From positions 1 through 34,144 of the forward strand of contig MZGN01000006.1 of the NCBI GenBank assembly GCA_002085085.1: a DNA stretch of 34,144 nt. Direction: 5' to 3'. Numbering within the stretch: the stretch's first letter is position 1; each line of letters begins with the position of its first letter. Positions 16,752 through 25,400 of the stretch are shown here, in pieces. The position numbers and the translations under genes are program-made. Source of the stretch: Helicobacteraceae bacterium 4484_230. Lineage in GTDB: Bacteria > Campylobacterota > Campylobacteria > Campylobacterales > Sulfurimonadaceae. Below the pieces are notes generated by a model that had not been told where the DNA came from, made no database searches, and worked only from the letters and a program-made list of their open reading frames with translations.

Positions 16752-17708
16752 CTATCGTTTTACCAGTTTGTTTGTAGAAAAGAACTCATCTATCACTTCA
16801 CGGTATTGTTCCGGATCCGAAATATGATTTACTTTTTCACGCAATGCCGAAGCACCCTCATAGCCCTTTGAATAGGTATGAGTATGCTTTCTGAACATCG
16901 GTACGCCCTTTAGGCCATAAAATTCGATCATCTTGTCAAAATGCTCCATAATAATTTCATGTTTTACCATAAGATCAATATCTGCACTGCCTGTTTTTAG
17001 CTGGTGGAAGATCCATGGTGCCCCTACTGCACCACGCCCTATCATTACACCGTCGGCTTCAGTGTGCTTCAAAACCCACTGAGCCTTGTCAAAGCTGTCT
17101 ATATCGCCATTTGCTACCACTGGAATATTGACACTTGCCTTTATTTCACCAATGGCATCATAATCAACTTCTGCTTTAAACTTTCCTGCCCTTGTACGTC
17201 CATGCACTGCAATAAAATCTGCCCCGCTCTCCTGGACGATTCTTGCAATTTCAAGATGGTTCTTCTCTTCGAATCCCAGTCTGATCTTCACACTTGTCGT
17301 AGATTTATTTGAAGTTTTTTTAATAGTTTCTATCAAACGTCCCATCTGGGGCAGATCTCGCAGCAGTGAACTGCCGGAACCGTGACCGACAACCTTTGGA
17401 ACGGGACAACCGCAGTTAAAATCTATGATATCTATATTTTCCTGCGTATTGAGAAACTCTACAGCTTGCCTGACGATATCTACCTCTGCGCCGGCTATCT
17501 GGATGGAATACGGATCCTCATTCGGACTGCGCTCAAGCATTTTAATGGTTTTTTTCGAACCATAGGCTAAAGCGTTTGAGCTGATCATCTCACTGACAGT
17601 AAGATCGGCACCGAATTTTTTCACTACGCTGCGAAACGGCAGATCTGTAAATCCTGCCAAGGGGGCAAGTATGTATAAAGGTGTGTTAAATGATAGTTTT
17701 TCTGTCAT
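16752..17708 (-). CDS. dus: tRNA-dihydrouridine synthase (Dus/NifR3 family)
   Basis: 318 residues, typical for DusB-like enzymes. The TIM barrel opens with LAPLAGFTDLPFRSVVKKFGA. The catalytic Cys lies in NCGCPVPKVVGHGSGSSLL. FMN-binding elements KIRLGF, VHGRTRAGKF, VANGDID and GVMIGRGAVGAPW follow in order, with a C-terminal helical domain (HTYSKGYEGASALREKV). It reduces uridines in tRNA D-loops using NADPH and FMN. It is the last gene of the accD cluster. I recall the same dus-membrane protein-dksA-rlmH-accD order in Campylobacter jejuni (Cj0123-Cj0127), which supports orthology. Confidence 0.93.
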   Translation of the reverse strand: MTEKLSFNTPLYILAPLAGFTDLPFRSVVKKFGADLTVSEMISSNALAYGSKKTIKMLERSPNEDPYSIQIAGAEVDIVRQAVEFLNTQENIDIIDFNCGCPVPKVVGHGSGSSLLRDLPQMGRLIETIKKTSNKSTTSVKIRLGFEEKNHLEIARIVQESGADFIAVHGRTRAGKFKAEVDYDAIGEIKASVNIPVVANGDIDSFDKAQWVLKHTEADGVMIGRGAVGAPWIFHQLKTGSADIDLMVKHEIIMEHFDKMIEFYGLKGVPMFRKHTHTYSKGYEGASALREKVNHISDPEQYREVIDEFFSTNKLVKR

Positions 17709-17749
17709 AAATATCTTATCTGTTGCTTGAAGTAATGACGGTTTTATTC

Positions 17750-17767
17750 CGGAGCATTGATGCTCCG
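17750..17767 (-). terminator. Perfect 7-bp hairpin downstream of the membrane-protein gene
   Basis: CGGAGCA-TTGA-TGCTCCG forms a tight stem-loop 8 nt past the stop of the gene at 17775. On the minus strand it is followed by GAATAAAACC rather than U residues. It may be a weak terminator or an RNA-processing site before dus. Confidence 0.4.
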
Positions 17768-17774
17768 AAGTACT

Positions 17775-18794
17775 CTATACATTGATAAAGAGTCTAATGT
17801 CAAAGTTTTTATTGCAGGATTTGAGTGAGCTGTAAGCTTTAAACTTGATAAATTCATTTGTCTGGGAATTTATAAGTATCTCGTTTGCCGGCTCAAGCAT
17901 TTCAAGATCGAACAGCGTATAGAGATAGCCATGCATAGCTTCATCATTATTTTCTGACAGTTTTTCAAACAGCTTCATGCGCTGCTCAGGAACAATGCGG
18001 TCACTCAGTATGGCAGATATTCTGATATAGTCATTTTTATCAAGATCCATCTCTTTCATCAATGAGATCATCTCGTCATTGGAGATATCCAGAGGCTTCT
18101 CCTCTGCATTGATACGCTTTAGAACAACTTCGAGTATTTCCATAGTCATGAATGACTTATAAGCATCAATAGAAGAGAATGGAACCACTTCCGCATAGTG
18201 TTTATATGCCTTTCTGCAAAGCTCTTCACTGTAGCGTTTTGAATGGTTTAAGATATTCTCGTCACTAAGATCGCCGTTTTCGAATCTGTTCATATTATTA
18301 CGCATCTCAAGCTCATTGGTGCTGGCAAGACGCAGTCTGCTGAGATTTACACTTTCACCGCTGTTTACTTTTCTTATTATCTCGAGAACCTTGTCTATCT
18401 CTTCATCACCAACATATGTAAGATCTTTATTTGGAATCAAAACAGAATTGTCGATCAATTTCCCCAAAAGCGCATATCTCTCTGTCTTGAACTTGTTGTG
18501 GCGGTGCTCCTCACCAAGCAGTGCTGCACGCAAAGCTTCCAAAAAAAGATTATAGTCTTTATTGTACTTTCTTAAACGGAAGTTTCCAACAATTGAGTAG
18601 TATATCATGTGCATAATGGTTGCAAGATACAGAAGAAAAAGCGCAATCACTACCCATGCAGCAACCGGAAGTGACGGAAGGTTCACTCCCATTATATCAA
18701 TATGCAGATTCTGCTGAGTCACAAAAGAGTAGACAAACCATCCAATCAGCGCCATCAATAAAAAAGCACCTAGCGTATAACGTCTCATATACAT
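17775..18794 (-). CDS. Conserved Campylobacterota membrane protein of unknown function
   Basis: 339 residues. ATG 18794 is favoured over Met at 18788 because AAGGAT lies 5 nt upstream. Two membrane helices occupy roughly residues 8-26 and 43-67 (VAAWVVIALFLLYLATIMHMIYY). The remaining ~270 residues are a soluble, charged, mostly helical domain with no recognised motif (VLEIIRKVNSGESVNLSRLR, LFEKLSENNDEAMHGYLYTLFDLE). The position between dksA and dus matches a membrane protein I recall at that place in C. jejuni (Cj0124c), so it is probably an old, conserved neighbour. No function can be assigned. It begins 9 nt after the dksA stop, implying one operon. Confidence 0.8.
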   Translation of the reverse strand: MYMRRYTLGAFLLMALIGWFVYSFVTQQNLHIDIMGVNLPSLPVAAWVVIALFLLYLATIMHMIYYSIVGNFRLRKYNKDYNLFLEALRAALLGEEHRHNKFKTERYALLGKLIDNSVLIPNKDLTYVGDEEIDKVLEIIRKVNSGESVNLSRLRLASTNELEMRNNMNRFENGDLSDENILNHSKRYSEELCRKAYKHYAEVVPFSSIDAYKSFMTMEILEVVLKRINAEEKPLDISNDEMISLMKEMDLDKNDYIRISAILSDRIVPEQRMKLFEKLSENNDEAMHGYLYTLFDLEMLEPANEILINSQTNEFIKFKAYSSLKSCNKNFDIRLFINV

Positions 18795-18803
18795 AATCGA
18801 TCC

Positions 18804-19157
18804 TTACGAATTATTTTTTTCGGCAATCTCCCTGCAGTCTATGCAATACTTTGCATGCGGTTTGACTTTCAGTCTCTGAAAGCCTATCTCCTCTTCACAC
18901 ATTTCACAGATGCCGTACTGACCATTATTTATTTTAGCCAATGCTGTTTCAATTTCCATTAATTCCAACTGCTGCTGGCTCCCAATGGCATTATCGACCA
19001 AATTTTCGTTACTAACCGAAGCATGGTCACCTTCATCGTTCAACTCAAGCCCATGAAGCTGCTCAATCTCATTTTTTACGCTTGTAATATTTTTCAATAT
19101 CTGTGTTTTACGGTCTTTCAGTATTGTTTCAAAATGCTTTAGCTCATTCTCTCTCAC
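18804..19157 (-). CDS. dksA: DksA/TraR-family zinc-finger protein
   Basis: 117 residues from GTG 19157, with AAGGA six nt upstream; that Shine-Dalgarno overlaps the rlmH stop codon (TAAGGA). An N-terminal coiled coil (LKHFETILKDRKTQILKNITSV) leads to the tip motif DEGDHAS, matching the DxxDxA acidic tip that reaches into the RNA polymerase secondary channel. The C-terminal zinc finger is CEMC...CIDC, a four-cysteine type. DksA modulates rRNA and amino-acid promoters together with ppGpp. It belongs to the accD-thiE-rlmH-dksA cluster. The short length (E. coli DksA is 151 aa) is normal for this phylum as I recall it. Confidence 0.92.
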   Translation of the reverse strand: MRENELKHFETILKDRKTQILKNITSVKNEIEQLHGLELNDEGDHASVSNENLVDNAIGSQQQLELMEIETALAKINNGQYGICEMCEEEIGFQRLKVKPHAKYCIDCREIAEKNNS

Positions 19158-19166
19158 TAAGATTCC

Positions 19167-19517
19167 TTATTTATGATAGGGGTGATTGCTGAGGATACTA
19201 AAAGCGCGGTAGATCTGTTCAAGCAAAACCGCCTTGGCGATTTTATGGCTCATTGTTATTCTGCCCAGACTTACCGCCTGGTCGCACTGTCGTACAAAAG
19301 TATCCTCAAGGCCGTATGCACCGCCGATAAAAAATTTAACCTGTATTCTATCAGCTAAAAGCTTACTAAATTCAAAACTATCTATAATTTTTCCGTCAGG
19401 ATGCAAAGCAATCCTATAACCGTTGGTTATATATGGCTCAAAAGAGGCTGTATATGCCGATTGTGCGGCATTTGCACCTATAGTGTGTGCTTTCGTTACA
19501 CTTTTGCCAAAAAGTTC
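19167..19517 (-). pseudogene. rlmH: rlmH, 5'-truncated (23S rRNA pseudouridine-1915 N3-methyltransferase remnant)
   Basis: The frame open from just after an in-frame TGA (19518-19520) to TAA 19167 encodes 116 residues. The C-terminal SPOUT part is intact: [10 protein letters not shown] (SAM-binding knot), [20 protein letters not shown] and terminal NHPYHK. E. coli RlmH is 155 aa; this frame starts at about its residue 40 ([11 protein letters not shown]...). The ~39 N-terminal residues are absent because thiE ends 4 nt above the in-frame stop. None of the three minus-strand frames over the thiE 3' end encodes an RlmH-like start. The first possible start is TTG 19406, giving only 79 residues. 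It is therefore likely inactive, unless an unusual start is used or the assembly has lost bases. Its stop codon forms part of the dksA ribosome-binding site. Confidence 0.75.
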
Positions 19518-19524
19518 TCAATTA

Positions 19525-20115
19525 TCAACTGTTAAGCAGCCCGCTGCCTATTACGTGATAGGTTACATACTTAAACCTGTCATTCAGTCTGACACCGCCT
19601 ATTGCAGCAACGGGATGAAGAGATGTTGAAGCCAGACTGTCCAAAGAATCGGACAAAACCTGTGCATCGGATTTGGTATCCGTATTGCGATAAGCCCCAA
19701 GTCCGATATAGTCAACATCGAGCCCATTGGCCTGCAGAATTTCATCCTTGTTGTGTGTGGATAATCCAATCAGCTTTTTACTACCTATCATATCTCTGAT
19801 CTTATCAATCGCTATCTTTGGATCGGCAGCTATCTGAACAAGATCTTCCTGTCCAAGATGTATACCGTCACACAGTTTATGCAGAGGCAGCATATCATTT
19901 ACAATCAGTGTCTTGTTCCACATACTGCGTAATTCAGTCAACTGGGATGCGATCAGATCAATATTGTCCGATTTATTCCTATACTGGACAATCTCTGCAC
20001 CAAGATCATTGCATCTTGCAATAAAAAATTCAAGTGAAATGCCCCTCTGATCCAGCATTGCCTGATCACACAGGGCGTAGAGGCGAAGTGGGTTAAAGCC
20101 GTGGTCACTGTCCAC
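19525..20115 (-). CDS. thiE: Thiamine-phosphate synthase
   Basis: 196 residues from GTG 20115, 5 nt after the accD stop; no alternative start is available before the conserved LYALCDQ. ThiE motifs are in order: QYRNKS (pyrophosphate-binding Arg/Lys), LIVNDM, GIHLGQEDL (substrate/Mg site), GLSTHN, and YIGLGAYRNTDTK. The C-terminus is a VAAIGG...VIGSGLL version of the phosphate-binding end. It joins hydroxymethylpyrimidine diphosphate and thiazole phosphate. No other thiamine gene is nearby. In the C. jejuni order I recall, accD and rlmH are adjacent, so thiE looks inserted between them here. It abuts the truncated rlmH. Confidence 0.85.
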   Translation of the reverse strand: MDSDHGFNPLRLYALCDQAMLDQRGISLEFFIARCNDLGAEIVQYRNKSDNIDLIASQLTELRSMWNKTLIVNDMLPLHKLCDGIHLGQEDLVQIAADPKIAIDKIRDMIGSKKLIGLSTHNKDEILQANGLDVDYIGLGAYRNTDTKSDAQVLSDSLDSLASTSLHPVAAIGGVRLNDRFKYVTYHVIGSGLLNS

Positions 20116-20120
20116 GGCGG

Positions 20121-20963
20121 CTACGGCATCATAAGCTTTAAGAGATCACCGATCGTCTTTTTCATATCGTTACGGTTGACAACCATATCGACCGAACCTT
20201 TTTCAAGGAGAAACTCAGCTCTCTGAAAACCTTCCGGAAGATCTGCACCGATTGTCTGCTGAATCACACGCTGCCCCGCAAAACCGATCAGTGCGCCAGG
20301 TTCAACAATTATTATATCGCCCAGTGTGGCAAAAGATGCACTGACACCACCCATTGTCGGATCAGTAAGAAGAGAAATATACGGCAGTTTTTCATCTGCC
20401 AAGCGGGCAAGTGCAGCAGATGTTTTACTCATCTGCATAAGAGAAAAGGTACTCTCCTGCATCCGTGCCCCGCCGCTTGCACTTACAATAACAAGTCCTT
20501 GGCGCTTCTCAATGGCACGATCGACTGCACGCACTATCTTCTCGCCTTCGACCGACCCCAAAGAACCGCCCATAAATGCAAAGTTAAATACCACGAGCTG
20601 AACAGGAGTGCCCTCGATAGTACACTCTCCGCTTACAACCGAAGAGCGGCGCCCTGTTTTTTTCTCACCCTCTTCCACTCTTTTTGCATAACTTTTTTTA
20701 TCGACAAATTTCAGAGGGTCTACAGGTTTCAGGTTTGCATCATACTCCTGGAAGCTTCCCTCGTCAGCCATAAATCTGATACGCTGATCAACATTGATAC
20801 GCAGGTGAAAGCCGCATTTTGGACAGACATACTTTTGATTGTCTATCTCTTTATAATACATCAATGCCTGACAAGAAGTACATTTGATCCAATGTGCCGG
20901 CGTTTCACCTTTGCCCGGCTGTTTTTTATTGGTATCACTGCTGAAAATGTCAAAAAGACTCAT
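20121..20963 (-). CDS. accD: Acetyl-CoA carboxylase carboxyltransferase subunit beta
   Basis: 280 residues, normal for AccD. AAGGAG lies 5 nt before ATG 20963. An N-terminal zinc ribbon, CTSCQALMYY...CPKCGFH, is followed by the crotonase-like carboxyltransferase core with VSASGGARMQES, LMQMSKT, LLTDPTMGGVSASFA and the oxyanion/CoA segment GALIGFAGQRVIQQT. With AccA it transfers CO2 from carboxybiotin to acetyl-CoA to make malonyl-CoA for fatty acids. It heads the five- to six-gene run accD-thiE-rlmH-dksA-membrane protein-dus, all on the minus strand with small gaps. Confidence 0.96.
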   Translation of the reverse strand: MSLFDIFSSDTNKKQPGKGETPAHWIKCTSCQALMYYKEIDNQKYVCPKCGFHLRINVDQRIRFMADEGSFQEYDANLKPVDPLKFVDKKSYAKRVEEGEKKTGRRSSVVSGECTIEGTPVQLVVFNFAFMGGSLGSVEGEKIVRAVDRAIEKRQGLVIVSASGGARMQESTFSLMQMSKTSAALARLADEKLPYISLLTDPTMGGVSASFATLGDIIIVEPGALIGFAGQRVIQQTIGADLPEGFQRAEFLLEKGSVDMVVNRNDMKKTIGDLLKLMMP

Positions 20964-21002
20964 AAAAACTCCTTGTACGCATTAAAAATATTTAGTATTC
21001 GA

Positions 21003-21008
21003 ATTGTA
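21003..21008 (-). promoter_or_regulatory. accD: Candidate -10 element for the accD cluster
   Basis: The minus strand reads GGTACAATTCG 40 nt before the accD ATG; TACAAT is a five-of-six match to TATAAT. A second AT-rich TATAGT lies further upstream. The 84-nt gap to gltD is the only upstream non-coding space for the whole cluster. Confidence 0.3.
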
Positions 21009-21047
21009 CCAAAAATACTATAAGAGCACCTCCGGTAGAGAGAAACT

Positions 21048-22430
21048 TTATCCAAGAATGGATTTTACAATCTCTCTGGCAGCCTCACGTCCGTCATATG
21101 CAGCAGTAACAACGAGGTCCGCTCCACGGTAACAGTCACCTCCGGCATATATACCGGATGTTGTAGTCTGATATTTCTCATCAACGACTATGCCGTTCCA
21201 GCTATTTGTCTCTATTCCATTTTCTGCCAAAAATGCAGGTGCTTCAGGGTTAAAACCCAGTGCCATTATCACTACATCAGCTTTTATCTGATAGGCGCTG
21301 CCTTTGACCTCTTCCATTCTCTGGCGTCCGCTCTCGTCTTTTGGCCCCAAAACAGTTTTAATCACCTCTATTCCAACAGCCCTGCCGTCATCGCCCAGTA
21401 TAATCTCTTTCGGAGATGCAAAAAAGGCAAAGTCAACACCCTCCTCCACTGCATTTTTATACTCTTTTTGTGAGCCCGGCATATTGTATGCGTCACGTCG
21501 ATAGAGACAGGTCACGCTTTTTGCCCCCTCACGTTTAGCAGTACGGACACAGTCCATGGCTGTGTCACCGCCTCCTATAACAACAATGTCCATGTCTTTA
21601 AAATCAAACTTTTTTTCATAAGAGAGGCCAAAATTTTTACGCTGAATGGCATTGAGATACTGCATGGAAACATATACGTTTGATGCATTCTCCCCATTTA
21701 TACGGGCGACCTTGGCACGTGTCGCACCGATACCTATAAAAATTGCATCATGCTGATCAGCTATTTCGGCAAAAGTTATATCCTTGCCTACTTCACAGTC
21801 AAGAACCAGCTTCATACCTGCATCTGTCAAAATACCTATACGGCGCTCAACAACTTTTTTATCGAGCTTAAAGTTTGGAATGCCATATGTCAAAAGTCCG
21901 CCGGCACGGTCTGCGCGCTCATACATGGTAACACCGATACCGGAACGAAGCAGATATGTGGCCGCAGAGAGTCCTGCCGGACCGGAACCTATAATTGCTA
22001 CTTTTTTGTCTGACGAGATAGCGGGAAATTCCGGTTTAAGGCCTTTTCTAAAACCCTCCTCGCTTATAAATGTCTCAACAGAACCTATTGTAATTGCACC
22101 GTGGCCGTCATTTAGTGTACAGTCACCTTCACAAAGCCTGTCATGGGGACATACGCGCCCCATGACTTCCGGAAACGGAGACGGCTCATTGGAGAGTCTG
22201 AATGCAAGCTCAAGGTCATTTTCCGCTACACTTTTAAGCCACTGGGGGATATAGTTATGCAGCGGGCATTTGTTCAGACAGAATGGATCCCCGCACTGGA
22301 TGCAGCGTTCACTCTGCACCGACGCCTCCGTGCGGTCAAGCAGTTCATATATCTCATTAAAATCTTTTGTACGCTCAACAACCAAACGTTTGGAAGGGTC
22401 TATGCGTCCTATATTTACAAATTCTCTCAT
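21048..22430 (-). CDS. gltD: Glutamate synthase (NADPH) small subunit
   Basis: 460 residues, typical for GltD. The N-terminal Fe-S region has CIQCGDPFCLNKCPLHNYIP and CPHDRLCEGDC. Two dinucleotide folds follow: GSGPAGLSAATYLLRSG for FAD and VVIGGGDTAMDC for NADPH. The C-terminal GIYAGGDCYRGADLVVTA is the flavin-binding end of this family. It supplies electrons to GltB for converting glutamine and 2-oxoglutarate into two glutamates. ATG 22430 follows the gltB stop by 1 nt, with AAAGGGG just upstream, so the two subunits are translationally coupled. Confidence 0.96.
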   Translation of the reverse strand: MREFVNIGRIDPSKRLVVERTKDFNEIYELLDRTEASVQSERCIQCGDPFCLNKCPLHNYIPQWLKSVAENDLELAFRLSNEPSPFPEVMGRVCPHDRLCEGDCTLNDGHGAITIGSVETFISEEGFRKGLKPEFPAISSDKKVAIIGSGPAGLSAATYLLRSGIGVTMYERADRAGGLLTYGIPNFKLDKKVVERRIGILTDAGMKLVLDCEVGKDITFAEIADQHDAIFIGIGATRAKVARINGENASNVYVSMQYLNAIQRKNFGLSYEKKFDFKDMDIVVIGGGDTAMDCVRTAKREGAKSVTCLYRRDAYNMPGSQKEYKNAVEEGVDFAFFASPKEIILGDDGRAVGIEVIKTVLGPKDESGRQRMEEVKGSAYQIKADVVIMALGFNPEAPAFLAENGIETNSWNGIVVDEKYQTTTSGIYAGGDCYRGADLVVTAAYDGREAAREIVKSILG

Positions 22431-22431
22431 A

Positions 22432-25400
22432 CTAGTCCCCTTTCTCTTGGTTAAGTGGAAGTTTCTTAAGATTTTTTGGGCGCACCAGCCAGAAATTACG
22501 TATCTCTACCCTGAAATTGTCAAGGATGCATTGCGCTTTTTCGCTTCCGGTCTCTACCACATACTCTTTTAAAAGCCGTTTCAGATAGTGTCTGGCTTCA
22601 TCACCTTCATCCGTATCGATACGCGCAGCTTCAATCAGCTCCTGGTTTATATTTTCTATAAAGTCATGATTGCTGTCGTAAACAAAAGCGATACCTCCGG
22701 TCATACCGGCACCGAAGTTTATTCCCGTACCGCCGAGTATCACAACAATACCTCCGGTCATATATTCACATGCATTGTCGCCGGTTCCCTCTACTATGGC
22801 CAGTGCACCGGAATTACGCACGGCAAAACGCTCGCCGACTGATCCGTTTATAAAGAATTTTCCGCCTGTCGCACCATAAAGACAGGTGTTTCCCCCGGCA
22901 CTGAACGCTTCTCCCTGCTGAGGAGCCGTAACAACGATCTTTCCGCCATGCATTCCCTTGCCGATATAATCATTGGCAACACCATCAAGTTTGATACTGA
23001 TCCCGTTGATCAGGAAAGCCCCGAGAGCCTGACCGGCAATACCTTTTAGATCTATCTGGATCGTATTCTCTTTCAGTCCGACATCTCCATAGTATTGGGC
23101 GATCTCGCCACTGACGCGCGCCCCGAAGCTTCTGTTTAGATTGCAAATATTGCGGCTAATGCGGATCGGATAGTCAGGATGTTTGATTGCCTGCATCGCC
23201 TCTTTAAGCACATCCTGCTCAAACGCATTGTCATCAAACGGTTCATTGAATTCATATTGACAGGTATCCACACCCTCTTCTTTGTGCAGTACCGAACTAA
23301 AATCAAATTTTTCGGCAAACGGATCATCCAGCACTTTAAGCAAATCGCTGCGGCCGATCATCTCCTCCATTGTTCTGAAACCAAGCTCGGCCATAATTGC
23401 ACGTACGTCCTCAGCCAGAAGGGTAAAATAGTTGACAATCTGTTGAACATTTCCTTTGAAGTAGTCACTTCTAAGTACTTCATTCTGTGTCGCAATACCG
23501 ACAGAACAACGGTTAACGTGGCAGATGCGCAGCAGTTTACAGCCTATGATAGTCAACACTCCAGTACCGAATGCATAGCTTTCTGCGCCAAGCAGTGCAG
23601 CTTTAACAACATCGAGACCCGTCTTCAAACCGCCATCCGTCTGCACTTCTACCAACTCCCGCAGGTTGTTGGCTTTAAGAGCGTTATGTGCCTCGGAGAG
23701 TCCAAGCTCCCATGGGTTACCGGCAAATTTTATTGAGGTAAGAGGTGCAGCGCCGGTACCGCCGTCACCACCTGAGATTATGATCTTGTCCGCATATGCC
23801 TTGGCAACTCCGGCAGCAATGGTTCCAACACCGGCTGTCGAAACCAGTTTAACCGCAATTCTTGCCTTTGGGTTCACCTGCTTCATATCGAAGATCAACT
23901 GTGCAAGATCTTCGATCGAGTAGATATCATGGTGCGGTGGCGGCGAGATAAGTGTTACGCCGGCCACGGTATGGCGCAGGCGTGCAATTAGTCCTGTAAC
24001 CTTATGCCCCGGCAGTTGACCGCCTTCACCCGGCTTGGCACCCTGTGCTACTTTGATCTGGATCTCTTCGGCACTTCTGAGATAGGCTGGTGTAACCCCG
24101 AAACGGCCGGATGCAACCTGCTTTATCTTGGAGTTTCTGTTAGTATCGAAACGCTCTGGGTCTTCACCGCCCTCTCCGGAGTTTGACTGTGCGCCTATCG
24201 TGTTCATAGCTTCGGCAATGCACTCGTGAGCTTCCGGAGAAATGGAGCCCAGACTCATAGCTGCCGATGCAAAACGCTTGAATATCTCCTCTTTTGGCTC
24301 AACTTCGCTGATATCAATGGCCTCCCTGTCTGGAGCAAACTCCAGAAAGTCACGTATAAACTTCAGGCCGCGTCCATTGACCAGGGATTTTAGATGTTCG
24401 AAATCTTTTTTATCGCCACTTTTGACGGCAGCATGAATAGCCTGTATCACATCCGGACCAAAATCGTGATGCTCTTGGCCATGGTAGAACTTATAGAAAC
24501 CTCCAATATTCAGTGGAAAGATGCGGTTAAAACCATTCTCTTCAAATGCTTCGCAGTGAGCCTTTTTCAAACGCTTGTCAATATCTTCATAACCAAGGCC
24601 CGGAACCATTGCATGGGAATCACTGAAACAGTCTTTGACTATCTCACGGCTTAGACCCATTACATCAAACAGCCCCGAGTTTCTGTAAGAGGCGATCGTG
24701 GCTATCCCCATCTTTGACATTATCTTCAGCAATCCGGCATTCAATGCACTGTGGACACCTTTAAGGGCATCACTGCAGCTCATATCTATCGCTTTAGAGT
24801 CTTCAAGACGCTGCGCGACCGTTGCAAACAGAAGGTTTGGATAGATAGCATTCGCACCATATCCAAGCAGTGTCGCTGCCCCGTGTGAATCCACTACTTC
24901 CCCGGTTATGGCAACGATAGAGACAAGATGACGCACACCTGCGGACAAAAGTGCCCTGTTTAGCCGGCCAACTACCATAATCATCGGTATAACGGCATTA
25001 TCTTTATCAAAACCGCTGTCATCCAAAATAACGATGCGGACCTTGTTCTCTTTTACCTCAGCTATAACTTTTTTCATCAAAACTTCAAGGGCCTTTTTTA
25101 GATCACCTTTGTATGCCGTAGAAAATGTCTTGTTGTAATAAAAGTCCTGGTAACGTGGAGATTTTTTGTCTCCGAAAGATTTAAGGACATCAAGCTTCTC
25201 TTTAGTAATGATCGGGGATATTGCTTTTAGGCGCTGTGCATGTGAAGGAGCTTCGTTGAGGATATTGTGCAGCTCGCCAAAACCGGTATTTAGACTCATC
25301 ACCACTTTTTCACGGATCGGGTCAATAGGCGGATTTGTGACCTGCGCAAACTTCTGTTTAAAATAGTCACTGAAATTTCTCTGACGGACACTGAATGCGG

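Noticed and set aside
19503-19530. Programmed frameshift restoring full-length RlmH
   Set aside because: The slippery-looking CTTTTTGG could add only about six residues; the missing ~39 residues are not encoded in any frame across the thiE 3' end.
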